The notes under the pieces: generated by a model
The model's input: the letters and a program-made list of their open reading frames with translations, nothing else
What the model was told of the DNA's origin: nothing
Databases searched by the model: none
Shown: in pieces, positions 1 to 11,693 of the stretch
Position numbering within the stretch: the stretch's first letter is position 1
Layout of the letters: every line of letters begins with the position of its first letter
Position numbers and translations under genes: made by a program
Assembly: GCF_963678635.1 (NCBI RefSeq)
Contig: NC_087062.1
Coordinates: 83,226,012 to 83,290,011 of the forward strand
Direction of reading: 5' to 3'
Origin: Symsagittifera roscoffensis
Taxonomy: Eukaryota > Xenacoelomorpha > Acoela > Convolutidae
Length of the DNA stretch: 64,000 bases

Positions 1-3000
1 AACAAAAAGAAAAAACTTAAACACAGCCGAATCCGAATACAAAGTTCCACAACCTTTTTCAAATGGTCGGAAAAATAAGTTTGCTCATAGTAATCTAGTG
101 AAGCTCTAGACATTTATAAAATTATATAAAAGTCGGCCCCAGATTTTCCTTTTTTTGAACAGGTTTTTTACAGTAAGGGGTGTAACCCGTTTTAGGGGAA
201 CCGGGCAGAACTGGAGTGGACATTTTTTTGTACGCAGAAGCAGAAAACTCAAATACTCACCCTGTTATGCGGATAAGTTGAGCCATTTTGTTTTTTAGCA
301 GGGTTGCCCCACAAGTCGTCAACTTTTATGGTGGTTTGGCTTCAATGGACTATTAAAGAGGCGGTGTATGTCATGTGGAATAGCGTTACAGTTTCGACTT
401 TAGTTTTCGGTTCTTGTAATTCAACTTCGGTAGATAGCTACCCAATTGGGTGCTATATCAGAGTTGAGCATGAGTGAGCATGAACTTCTGAGAAAGCTAT
501 TTCTTCTGAAGCTATTCCCGGAGTTAGAGAACGCATCAGTTTGTCATGTTTGGTAGCGCAATTTTTCTGTATATTGAAACACAGAGGCGAAGCTGAGCAT
601 CGCACCACTTGCGATACAACAAGTATAGGGTTTAAACATCAAGAGACTTAAGACATATCAAAGACTTCGAACGTTGTTATCGTGGAAGAAATAACTCGAA
701 AAACAAAAAAAAATGAAAATCAAGTTCTTTATGATTAAATATATTTAATTTTTTGAAAGGGTTCCAAGTGGCGTTAAACTTTGAGCGTTCAAAAACTTAA
801 GACTAGGGCCAAAGAACTTATAAACAAAATCAGAAATTTGTAGAAACAAAAAATTAGGCAAATAAGCCGACAGAATTAAAGCCAAAAACCAATTACCTGA
901 AAATCAACTTAAATTGTTTGGCCCAATATCCACAAAAGACATTAATGTACTGAAATCAAGGTATTATAGACAATTGGCAAACTGAACCAAGAGCTTAATC
1001 GAAAGACGAAAAAATCATAAAATCGATGCTGAAGCGTAATATCGATGTTTTTATCGCTATATAAACAACCAGATCTATCAAACTGAATGAAGATACTTTT
1101 GAAAAAACATGCCCGGACAAAAGAGTGCAAAATTAGCATCTGGACAAAGCTTACCAAGTGGTAACAAAACAGAAAAAACCTCAGCAAATACCTCCTTACC
1201 CCTCAAAACACATACGCACAAAAAGTTTTTCGGTCATCATACGACGCAATAAGAGGCGTCTAGGTCAACAAAAAAGCCGAAATCGATTAAACCGAAAAAA
1301 GACAAAAAAACGAAGTTTCAACAAATCGAGTTGGTAAAATTACAACCAATGTAAAAATTTCGAATTGGCCAAACCTTTTTAACGCGACTTGTTACTGATT
1401 TGGTGTGCTGAGATCAACTTCAATACATTTTTGACGCTGCTACATTATTTTTTGGCGTGTGTTGGTTTGGTAAGTCTCGACATTGATTATGTAGTGGTTA
1501 TACCGTTGTGAATGATGACAATCAGCTAGAAATTGTTTACCTAACAATGAACTTAATTTTTTGACCGACAGTATTTCGCGCAGTTTTGAATTAAAAACAG
1601 AACAACACATTAGGACACGGAGAAAACTTTCTGAACTTTATTGTAATTTAAATCACGGCCGAAAATCGTCAAAATGATACCAGTTTCGATGTCTACGAGT
1701 TATTTGAAGTGCTTGCTTTTTGTGATAAACCATACTCTAAGCCAAGGTTCCTAAGCCATACACCAAAATATTCATATATTTGTTCGATCTTTCGAATTCA
1801 GCAAACTAATGTAAGTAAAAAAAAACTGTTCCTTAAACTTCAGCAATTTTTCAGCGTAAAATGAATTTTGTAGACATACATTACGTGTAGACATTCATCA
1901 GTCTTTTCGGATGATATCAACATCAAAAATGCCCAAAATACACACGGCAGGCAGTTGAAAAAATTGGACTGAAGAATTTTTCGCTTTTCGGACAGTTTAC
2001 TAGACCAAGCTGCAATATCTTACGGCTCTTACTTTTCGAGAAAAATATGATAAACATTTCGAGATAAAAAGCCGAACTCGAGATCAAAATATACAATAAT
2101 TCAATTCTGCTCACACCTAAGCGAAGTTAAGCTTCGCATAACTTCGATACTACGCAATCGCAGCATTGCAAGATAGCAACTAGCAAATGAGATTAGCTTT
2201 CCCGAAAGAAATGAAAATTCAATTTCAGTAAAGCAGTCGAGAAAGACAACTTCCAACATTTATTATGCTTTTGAAATCAGCAAGCGGCCCCTAAGCCGAC
2301 AATAAAGAAGTAGCCCATTGAGCCGAAAACAAAAAATGCCATAAATATTTGTTGTACCAATGAAAAGATTTGAACATTTAAGTTTTGCTAAGCCAAAATG
2401 CACTTCGCAAACACAAGCAAAAAAAGGAAAAAAAATCTCTCAAAAGCATAAAGAAAATAGAATAACGAAAGAGAACAGGTAAAAATAAGCATGGGCGAAT
2501 AAAATTTGCTATTAGCCGGAATCAATTGCCCTTTAGGGAATCAAACTTCCACCTTGGAGACTAGGAGTATCTTCGCATCTGCGCTGCAATTGCTCGAAAA
2601 GTTGATAGCACCAGCTACCAATAAAGCAGCAACAGTAACTACTATATTGACCAGGCTATCACCAACCACCAAATAACACTCAAACTAATTCAATGTGACA
2701 GATATAAACCTCCAAGCTGTTGATTAGGATTCTCATGTCCTGGCGTCTGCGCCACGATTGCTAGAAAAAATAGGAGCCCAGCTGAAGCTGGTAAAGTCAG
2801 TTTGATAAAACTCAAGAAACTGTGAAGTGTATGTCAAAAGCAACACATGCGACTAGTAATGCGTAATTTTTCAAAATGTGTCAAAGTCAAAAATTGGACA
2901 TTAACAAAGTCCATAAACAAATTTTCGGAATTAGCACGGTCGCTTTTGAGAAATTGGACGTAAAAAAGTATCAAAACATCAAAAATTCTTTAATAAAAAA

Positions 3001-4574
3001 TTCTTTAGTCCAAAGCAAAATTCTCGCCAAAATTATGAGAATTTGATTATGCGGGTGGTACCACTAGATCTTGATATTAGATTGAACCCTTATTCACAGA
3101 CTTAATCATGACGTAAACCGAAAAAATCATAACGTTTCGAAAACGAACAAACTTTGAAAAAGAAATGGACTTCAAAGTCAATTATTGCTCTTCTATATGC
3201 ATTAGGGCAGATCCCCTGTGCAGAGAACAATCTCAGTGCCCATTCATTTGATTGAACCTTTCGACTGAATCTCTGTTTTGGCAGTTGTCGGGAAAGTAGA
3301 AAAATTTCGGAAAAACGGTCTAAATTTCTAAGATTTTTTCTGAACTTAATTTATTTTCCAAAAAAAAGGGCGTAGCTGCTCAAGCTGACTAAGTTGCTGC
3401 TTCACTTTCCTTCGATTGATACCTTTATGCCTAATTTGGCAGGGTAGTTTTAAAGAAAAATAAAATTTAAAAAAAACGGTAAGAACTTCAAAATGATACA
3501 ATTTATATTGCTATAAGATTTTTCTACATAAATTGTATCACACAGGGAGGATTCCAAATAGCGGCTCTTATGATTGAAACCTTGATCTCTAATATTTGGC
3601 GGAGCATTTTTTGAGAATGAGTAAAAATTTAAAATTTGGACATTTTGTGAGACCATAACTCATTGTCTGTAAAATCAAAGGCGTAGCAGCTTATGCAAAA
3701 ATCTCCAGGACATGTTCTTTTGGTTGAACACTTCACCTCAGATTTTACCAGTAATTTTCGAAAGAAAAAATCTCAAAAGGGGTAAAAAGTTCCCCTACTG
3801 AAATTTTCGAAGGTCTTCGGGCAAGAAAAAAGAGACTAGCAGAATATGCGGCACACAGGGTGTTTCCATCACTAAAGGTATTTGCATCGGTCATGCAGGC
3901 TTTTTGCATTGCTATTTCTACCATTTGTGTAAAATTAAAGGTGCCACAGAATAAGCACCAATAAATGCGCCTTGCGTTGGAAACAAAAAAACTAGCATCG
4001 TAGTATTACACAACGCTTCGCATGTGTAAAAACTAAACTTTTACAAGAATGAGCTAAATTTTTTATGGGAACAATCAATTTTACCCTTAAAAGGCACAGA
4101 ATAAGTTGAAAAAGCCGATTAAAGAAACCAAAGTTAATTAGGTCGACTTAAGTTTTGGGGCGGAAAACAACCAACAGATAGGAAAAAAACTAGGGAAAAA
4201 ACAGACTTAACTTTTGAACTTCAAGGAAAAATATATGCCCCTGAAGCGCTTCCAATTAATATTTTAAGATAAATGAAATAAGATAAATTTTAAGATAAAT
4301 AAATAACTTAAAACGATCAGTTACACTTTAGCTGCTCGATAGTGGAGTTTGCTTTCCTTTTACAAAGAGGCGAAGTTGCATTTCGTATACACAAGCAAAC
4401 ATATGACCGATAATATTACTGGGAAAAACTGAATGAGTAAAACTTAGTGTCTACAAAATTTCATAATTGACGCACGCAAATTATGAGTCTACATAATTGC
4501 TAAGTGACGCAAGCCAATTATGACTCATAAAGTGTACCAGTCAATTTGAAAAAAAAGGAACTTACCAACTAACA

Positions 4575-4661
4575 TGCCTCAATTTATAGAGCGGACGCAT
4601 TTTCATTAGAACACGAAAAAGTTCATTAAAAACAACCGACCCTGTCCAGGTTCGATCCCTC
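4575..4661 (+). repeat. tRNA-like relic (possible SINE head)
   Basis: CCTCAATTTATAGAGCG (from 4577) resembles a tRNA D-arm/A box, and GGTTCGATCCC at 4649-4659 is a near-perfect B box. No acceptor stem or anticodon stem can be paired, and the box spacing is about 30 nt too long, so this is not a working tRNA. A decayed tRNA-derived SINE or chance are the alternatives. Confidence 0.25.
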
Positions 4662-5011
4662 TTATTTTGTTTGGGTCTCCTTCCCTACTTCTACGCTACC
4701 GATCCATGATACCTTGAAGCTAAAGTGCTATTTGTAATATAATAGTCTGTGTTCATATCCTTAGCATTGGCTGTACTTAATAGCTAGATCAAAATGAACA
4801 CTTTCAAAATAAACACACTTTGTCGCAACAATTGCGTCGCAACAATTTTTGCGACTTAGGTTGGGAAAAAAGTTCATACGATAACAGAAGCTTTGCTTGT
4901 GTTGAAACAAAGCAAATGGACTGAACTTTAGAAATCAAAAGAAAAACCGCAAAAAGGTAACTTTGAGTCTGAACAAATTTTGACTTTTCCTGAAAGAAAC
5001 GCAAAAACAAA

Positions 5012-5290
5012 ATTATCATGACCTATATAAGAGTCTGAACTACGTTCATCGACTCCAAAAAGCAAATTTCGAATAGGGCAGATATTTAAAATGCTAACAT
5101 GCACAAAATTTGTCGTTAGGGTTAATTGGTTAACAGAGAGTTCCAGGAAAAGTCCAGATGAGCCCTGTGAATAAATTTATGTACGGGAAAAAGTCTAGTA
5201 CCCGATTTCAAGGGTTAACATCAAACCGAAAATCATCACGACCTATATAAGTCTTCACAACGTTCATTGATTCCATACCAATTTTTGGGC
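5012..5290. repeat. direct repeat, two ~60-bp copies 217 bp apart
   Basis: The motif GACCTATATAAG, followed by a diverged ACGTTCATNGANTCCA tail, occurs near 5020 and again near 5240. Flanking bases (AAAAT-ATCA-GACC) also match. No coding sense is evident. Each copy holds a TATATAA string that could act as a TATA box, but no downstream gene is seen. Confidence 0.45.
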
Positions 5291-5959
5291 TAGGAAATTT
5301 ATAAATTACAAGAGTAAATCAACATACTCTCAATTACAATGAAAATTGGTTACAGTTCAGTAAAAACCGTCATGTGCTAACTAAGCCGACAGTTATTTTT
5401 CCATGAAAAAAAAATCAATTTCATACATACAGACCTTAGGGTGCAAAAGCAACTGCGTTACCTCTAGACCAAGAGGAAAGATGTTTATCACAAAAAATTA
5501 GGCACTTATACGTTGCATCTTTTCCACTCTTGTTATAAGATGGTATAACTCGAGCATTAGTTGGAAGATACTTTAAGATACTTTAACTGTTCGAGAAATG
5601 TTGACGCGCTAAATTTAAAAAAAAAAACAGAGCTTCCAATAAAATTTCATTTCTAGCTTTTCCAATTATGAACTTTTCTTCAAAAACATTACCCACCTAG
5701 ACTTTCGACGCAGCAGGATATGTGAAGCAAAAACTACGCTTTTAGTTGACGAATGTACCCATTTGCCCGCTACATAATAATCTTGATTAGAACTACTTCA
5801 CAAAAGAACAATGAATTATTCAGTTGAACATAAAAACATCATATCATCACAAGTATATTTTAGAGAATCGAAAACAAATAGCATTTGACAGTTTGAAGAG
5901 AAACATAAAAAGAAACGCGAATAAATATGTCGCCATGACCGTCTATGCAACAAAATAGC

Positions 5960-6724
5960 TTATCGACCGCGTCCTCCTCGTCCTCTTCCACCTCGAGGTC
6001 CACCTCTTCCTCGCGCGCCCCGTCCTCTTCCGCCACGGCCAGGCGGTCCACCTTGAAAATCAAATTTGTGATTTTTTGAAGAAAATTCTGATGGTACAAA
6101 AAATTGGCCAAACAACCATTATACTAAGTGTAACCATTATTGAAAATTTGAACTTCTGCCTAAAATCTGATAACAAACCTCGTGAACTTCTCATGCCGCG
6201 CCCTCTGCCTTTAGGTGCATCGTCTACAAGTAAGGTATCGAGAGGCAGACTATCTGGGAGTATGTAATGTCTGATGTTATTGCCTCGAATCGATAAAGTG
6301 TCCATTATAATTGGCTCCTGCTTGTTCTTCAGAGTTAGCCTCACGTTGCGCAGATGTGTGTTCATGGTCATGTCTACTCCTGTTACTGTTCCCTGGACTT
6401 GTGACCCGTTTTTCAGCTCTATTGTTACTGTTTCGTGATTCAGCTTCATCAAAAACCTAAACAAACTTACCATAATATTATTTCATTCGCTATAAAGTTT
6501 CATTTTTCAATTCGAACGTAAATAATGACCAATTTAAATAAAAAAACCTCATTTTCCATTTTAGCTTAATGATGCTGACTGCAAAACACGCAGTTTTAAT
6601 TTACTTTGATTTCAAGAATTTTCGAGGGTGACGAAGATACCAATTTATTATGGTATGAGATGAAGCAAGGTGCAGCAACAAAGACACAATGCAGAAACAA
6701 AAACACTCACCTGACAAGTTTCAT
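5960..6724 (-). CDS. SNRPD1: small nuclear ribonucleoprotein Sm D1 (three exons)
   Basis: Core Sm protein of the U1, U2, U4 and U5 snRNPs, part of the heptameric ring on the snRNA Sm site. Exon 1 (6711-6724) is only 14 coding bases and gives Met-Lys-Leu-Val plus two bases of Arg. Exon 2 is 6179-6456 and exon 3 is 5960-6051. Introns are 6457-6710 (254 nt, GTGAGT..AG) and 6052-6178 (127 nt, GTTTGT..AG). The join is 384 nt, or 127 residues, against about 119 in human. Sm1 lies at about residues 14-47 with MNTHL at 36-40. Sm2 holds SIRGNNIR at 60-67, which includes the RNA-contacting Arg-Gly-Asn. Residues 88-127 form an Arg-Gly repeat tail, the usual target of arginine methylation. A direct ATG at 6473 would give a different N-terminus, but the micro-exon restores the near-universal MKLVRFLMKL start. 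No neighbour appears related. Confidence 0.95.
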
Positions 6725-7519
6725 TTTGGTAGACAAACCGACACCCAAATTAATCTGAAAAAAGCGGAACTACTACTGCTACTACTACAAAGAGAATTAT
6801 ACCCTCGAAGAATTTTTTTAAAAACTAAACTACAAAAGAGGCCCTTCCGTTTAGTTACGGTAAGTGCATAAGCTGGATAGGACCACAACAGCGTTATAAA
6901 AATGCATTAATATCAGCAAACTGTATCATTTTATCAATGAAGTCATATATCAGCATTAAATGCATAGTCGTAATGTTAATTTATCTCAGCCGTCCTTCCT
7001 CTACAATAGCGCTAATTTAGTTGTCGAAAAATTGAACTTCGCGCAGCGATCTGCACCCCCTTATACAAAGTATGGAGCTTCTCAGGAGCACGAAGCTTAT
7101 TTTAGTTCTTATGTAGTTTATCGATTCTGGTTGGTAGCTTTCCTGTCTTCTTTCACTTAGTTTTTCGGCTAATCGCTGCATCGTCCGCGTGGCTGTTGGA
7201 GCAGCGCCACCGGTGCATCCAAAAATTTGCGGGCAGAAGCTACTCTGCTCTACGTTTAAAATTCTTTGCTGATATTTGGAGTTCTTCAGCGTTTCGTGAT
7301 ATTTGTATGCGATGTTTTGGCATGGGGGTTGAAAATTCCCTTGAAGAATAAAAAAGCAAAAAAGAGCGAAAAAGATAGGACGGTATTTTTTAAGCAGATC
7401 GGTCTTATAGCAGATTCAAAATAATTAACAAGCCAGAAGACAAACATCAAATGCGGCATAGGCAAGAAGAACCCGCTGTTTCCGCTTCGCTTAAATTCGG
7501 CACGAGATTTATTAGGCAT
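6725..7519. other. SmD1 upstream region, no gene seen
   Basis: This holds the presumed 5' UTR and promoter of SmD1, which is transcribed toward lower coordinates. No TATA box is obvious and no exon with recognisable homology is seen on either strand. The GC content rises near 7180-7210. Confidence 0.4.
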
Positions 7520-7956
7520 TAAATCAGTTTATGTCACAAAACTGGCTGTTTTGATTAGATTTTATCGAACAAAAAATGATATATTTGTTTTTTTTTGGGA
7601 AGCACTACCGCCTATTACTTCGGTCAATCAGTTGCGTCACTTAAAACTCCTTCTACTGAGCTGCCAATCAAATTCTGTTGAAACCTTCAACAAAAATTTC
7701 AACACAGAGGCGAAGCAAAGCTTCGCAACGTCATACCACACGAACATAGCATTGCAAAGGTCACGTAGCAAACATTAGTCAAGTCATAGAGTAGGCACGT
7801 CGTAAGCCAACCAGAATCGATAAAAAAAAAACAGAGCATGTTAGCTTTCTTATCTCGATTCTGATCGGCTTACGATAGGCTTTCCAAATGATTCCAACCG
7901 ACTTCTATCTTGCGTGGCAGGATGCTATATTGAAGGCTGTTCAGTCCTGTATTTGC

Positions 7957-8216
7957 TTGAAACGCAGGAAGAAATCTAACTTACCATTTCATTTTTCAAG
8001 TCACTCAGTTTATTTCAGTTAAAATGTTTATAATGAGAACGCGTAACATGGCTAAAATTTTATTTGTTTTACTCCTCAAAGTTATCTTGAAACGCAGGAA
8101 AAAATCTGACTTACCATTTCATTTTTCAAATCACTCAGTTCATTTCAGTTAAAAAGTTTATACTGAGAACGCGTAACATGGCTAAAATTTTATTTGTTTT
8201 ACTCCTCAAAATTATC
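7957..8216. repeat. 130-bp tandem repeat, two units
   Basis: Two units start with TTGAAACGCAGGAA at 7957 and 8087 and end in CTCAAA-TTATC. Each contains the string GAGAACGCGTAACATGG. The equivalent array in R copy 2 has three units. Confidence 0.85.
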
Positions 8217-9559
8217 AGGAGTTCAGCGCGGTTAAAACAATTTAATCGAAAGACAAAATTACGTTGTTATCCTCTTTTCATTCACTAAATACCAATGTGT
8301 AACATTCGCCCGGAAGTAAATACGACTGGCTAGCGTGTAAACACAGCTTCACATTCTTTAACTGTCTCTACCAACGCCAGTACAATGTGTGGTCCATTAA
8401 CATCGGGTCGACAAAACGCTATTGGCCAATCCGCGCAAATTAACATAGTTACATGCAAAAAGAGTGAGTTTATGGCTGGGTCTCCCCGGACCATGAGTAT
8501 CCCCAGACCACGATGTCACTACTAAAAACAGGGCTACTACTTATTATCATATTACGATTGTTTCTGTTCAGTAGATAAAAATCATAATATCCATCGGATA
8601 GGGAACAACCCTTTCCCTCAAAACTTATCGTACTAGAAAAATTGAGCTTGATGTTGACTTAACAATTGATTATTCTAGGAAGCTAAAATTGCTTAAAAAA
8701 ACTTCAGTTTGCGGTCTTTCCCCGAGACTCTTCCGGATTCCTGAATCCGGTCAAAGAGGTCTTCTTGAAGATCAGGAGGGGTATCAAAAACCTCCCAATA
8801 GCACACCTGATTCTCGGAAATTGCCCCGTAAGGATTGTAGCTGCACAGTTGTTATAATTCTGAATGCTCTTCCGCTAACATTTTCGACTATAATTTCTGT
8901 CCTCTCACTCGTTAGCCGCACGTCTGTATTATATCTTAGAATACATCCCTTATCGCTTTACAGAGAGATGCAAGATATTCTTCTTTTCAGTAAAATTATT
9001 CAAGGAAAGTATAAGGTTTTATGGAGAGAGGCATCAACGAACAGCTCAAACAAACGTTCGAGCAAGAAGAATCGTTTGTACTTCAAAAAATTCGATTATC
9101 CTCCAATAAACGAAACTTCTGGCATCGAGTTAGTCTCCTACTTAAACGAATTGGCAGCCAAGTGAACATTTCTGGAGGAAGTGTCCAGTAAGAATTATCA
9201 GACTTTCACTGGAACAACTTTATGTCTTTAAAATTGATTGGTCAAAAAATTTTTAAAGCTTTTTCAGATATTTTTGTCATTTTCAGACATATTTGTCATG
9301 TTTCAGTTTGATGATGCACAAAATGTACAAAACGGTTTGAATTTTTTTAAAAAGATTTTTATTAGATTTTTTGTTAATTTCTATTCCTTTATAGCGATAA
9401 GCTATAAGCAAACTGTTCTAATCCTTCAAAAAATCAGTCATTAATTCGACCTTTTTCTTTTTTCTTTTACCATTTGTATAGAGTTTTAATACCGCTTCTT
9501 GTTCATTATGTCAATAGTGTTTGTACTAAAACTGCGATGATTGTAGCTGCCAGCTCCCT

Positions 9560-10140
9560 TTCGTACAACCTGAGAGATCTTGAGTGAGAGGAACGGAGAG
9601 AGACGGAGCAGAAGGTCCACGCAGTCCCCGGCCTTTCTTCGATCCTAAATACCTTGAACAGGGTGAAGAATTTGCGAGTATTGTAAAAACAACAACCTGT
9701 GGCCAGTAAGCAGATTATCCTCTGGCACGATGTGCTGAAAAGCAGCATATCATCCCATCGCACTAACAACAATACGCGCTGCCCACTTGATCAACTACTG
9801 ACGTATCTACAATCGAAGCGAAAACAAATAAGTCCCATTGTCTACTGCAGGAGAGCGCTTACTCACGATATTCTGGAGCATCTGCAAAAGACATAGATAA
9901 TCGTCATAAAGACAACGGGAACCTAATTTCTAGAAGCAAGAGACAAAATCCTGCGGTCCTCAGAGAGTATCTTCAACTGCACCAGTCAAGCAAACTAGAA
10001 TTGAAGCCGCTACGGGTGGTGCTGTCCCATCGAGAAGAAATGCCAGGCGTTTTCTCAAGGATACGGGCAAAGACCAAGAAACAATCGCTGCCACACCGCC
10101 GCAAAGGCGTGGAGGGCAGAGGTGTTGGCTGGAGACCTTC
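9560..10140 (+). pseudogene. frameshifted ORF remnant inside R copy 1, family not recognised
   Basis: The plus strand reads as protein through at least three frame segments. One covers about 9597-9702 and includes FFDPKYLEQGEEFASIV. The second is 9699-9893, with the notable IILWHDVLKSSIS and ISPIVYCRRA. The third is about 9912-10140, with NPAVLREYLQLHQ and LRVVLSHREEM followed by a basic tail. Segments join in order with small frame shifts, which is the pattern of a decayed coding region rather than chance. I do not recognise the family with certainty. The basic C-terminal end runs into block beta of the repeat, so this may be the protein once encoded by R, or a captured host gene. Copy 2 lacks the whole segment. 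Confidence 0.5.
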
Positions 10141-11112
10141 AGCTGGAACTGAACGACCAGTAAGGGGTAAAATTTTGTTTGGGCTGTTTTTCTTTATTGA
10201 TTGCCATATGAGCATAGCCAGCGAGGAAGAACTGACCGCAATTTTGCTGCTACCACCATTCCTTAGACTGGTCCTGAAAATAAAACTCACCTGGAAATCA
10301 AGTTTTTGAGCAAACTTTTTTACTATCACTCTCTTCCGCTAACATTTTCGACTATAATTTCTGTCCTCTCACTCGTTAGCCGCACGTCTGTATTATATCT
10401 TAGAATACTTCCTTTATCGCTTTAGAGAAAGATGCAAGATATTCTTCTATTCAGTAAAATTATTCAAGGAAAGTATAAGGTTTTATGGAGAGAGGCATCA
10501 ACGATCAGCTCAAACAAACGTTCGAGCAAAAAGAATCGTTCATATTTCAAAAAATTCGATTATCCTCCAATAAACGAAACTTCTGGCACCGAGTTAGTCT
10601 CCTATATAAACGAATTGGCAGCCAAGTGAACATTTCTGGAGCAAGTGTCCAGAAAGAATTATCAGACTTTCACTGGAACTACTTCAGGTCTTTAAATTTG
10701 ATTGGTCAAAAAAATTTTGAAGCTTTTTCAGATATTTTTGTCATTTTCAGACATATTTGTCATGTTTCAGTTTGATGATTTACAAAATGTGCAAAACCGT
10801 GGGCAGAGGTGTTGGCTGGGGACCATCAGCTGGAGCTGAACGACCAGTAAGGGGTAAAATTTTGTTTGGGCTGTTTTTCTTTATGGATTGCCATATGAGC
10901 TTAAGTGCTCATAGCCTGCGAGGAGGAACTGACCGCAGTTTTGCTGCTACCACCATTCCTTAGACTGGTCCTGAAAATAAAAATCACCTGGAAATCAAGA
11001 TTTTGGGCAAACTTTCTTACTATCACTCAATGAGTTCAATTTAGGGTACCAGGCAAACTTGCTTTTTATCACTTAATGGGTTTAAATTTCTCATCCTATA
11101 AATCGCTACTAC

Positions 11113-11610
11113 AGCCATCTATCTTGTAATTTCACTTTTCTGTCTAAAAAAACTGGTATCTCATTCTCATCAGTTATTATCTTATTTACTGGTCGCTTAA
11201 CCAACTTCCTGTCCGGGTTCTAGATCCTTATTAGTCCATTATTAAGGTCAATTGTGACGTTGAAACACGTGATGAAGTCACGCCCCAAGATGAACTGATC
11301 CAAGTCGTCCAGGTTCTACACCACGAAAAAAACTCATCCAGAGGCTCCGTCCTCCCATATGGAAATCTGTTAATGGAGTTCTCCCGACCACATAGATGGC
11401 TCCGCGGCAGCCAATCTTAAAATCATGGGTATCAAGTCCTCCCTGATGAAAACCATCCTTTCCCATGTCTTAATCGGCATTACACTGACTACTGCTCCTG
11501 TGTCTAGGAGTCCTGTTACTCCGATATTCTTTCCATCGGGGTCTAGCAGATGTGCAACCACATCTGATTCGTATCCAATGTGTACATCATCTTGTATGGT
11601 GTCATGACCC
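11113..11610 (-). pseudogene. gypsy retropepsin region (degenerate)
   Basis: On the minus strand, the segment 11561-11370 reads VTGLLDTGAVVSVMP, the Asp-Thr-Gly active site of retroviral-type aspartic proteases, followed by IKTWERM. A frameshift leads into VGRTPLTDFHMGG, then a second shift into FILGRDFITCFNVTIDL, the conserved C-terminal half. A stop (TAG near 11220) follows, then the linker toward reverse transcriptase (NPDRKLVKRPVNKI). Order and spacing fit the protease of Ty3/gypsy elements, which matures Gag-Pol. At least two frameshifts and one or more stops make it non-functional. The reverse transcriptase that should follow is replaced by repeat R at 11112. Confidence 0.8.
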
Positions 11611-11693
11611 GTTCTACGAACTACCGCTCTACACGATCAAAAAATATCTGTCCTGTCTGGCCATTGTCTGTCATGAGGTAGGTCTTGGTTTAT

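Larger units (their letters stand above)
1..5700. other. gene-free AT-rich stretch
   Basis: I see no convincing exon here. Open frames are short, biased to Phe/Lys/Ser as expected of AT-rich noncoding DNA, and lack family motifs. The stretch holds short dispersed repeats (a GCGAAG-type palindrome near 579, 2121 and 4370), a pair of related blocks of about 80 bp at 2530-2640 and 2690-2800, a tRNA-like relic at 4575-4659, and a direct repeat at 5012/5229. The first 90 bases recur in diverged form near 40345-40415. Confidence 0.5.
7520..11112. mobile_element. interspersed repeat R, copy 1 (long form)
   Basis: From TAAATCAGTTTATGTCACAA to ATCGCTACTAC this matches copy 2 (13503-15733) at high identity, which sets the boundaries. 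Copy 1 has the order alpha (8865-9330), X (9330-10105), beta (10105-10325), alpha again (10326-10800), beta again (10800-11112). Copy 2 has a single alpha-beta pair and lacks X. X carries a decayed reading frame, so copy 1 keeps the longest internal part and the alpha-beta junctions look like internal-deletion forms. The right end abuts gypsy protease sequence directly. I could not assign R to a transposon superfamily. Confidence 0.75.

Noticed and set aside
4649-4659. B box suggesting a functional tRNA
   Set aside because: Acceptor, anticodon and T stems do not pair. It is recorded only as a relic.
5860-6111. Acidic ORF (Glu/Asp-rich) on the minus strand
   Set aside because: It is the wrong-frame reading of the SmD1 Arg-Gly exon running into intron 2. 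The spliced SmD1 frame explains the DNA.
6060-6473. Unspliced SmD1 ORF starting at 6473 with MVSLFRF
   Set aside because: Micro-exon 6711-6724 restores the conserved MKLV start with correct splice sites. The 6473 start is kept only as a possible alternative transcript.
8689-9165. 158-codon plus-strand ORF in repeat R
   Set aside because: It starts at a TTG, the copy in R copy 2 is broken at a different length, and no motif is present. It is treated as noncoding repeat sequence.
10001-10329. Overlapping ORFs on both strands in repeat R
   Set aside because: The plus frame continues the decayed X reading frame and is covered there. The minus frame is its shadow.
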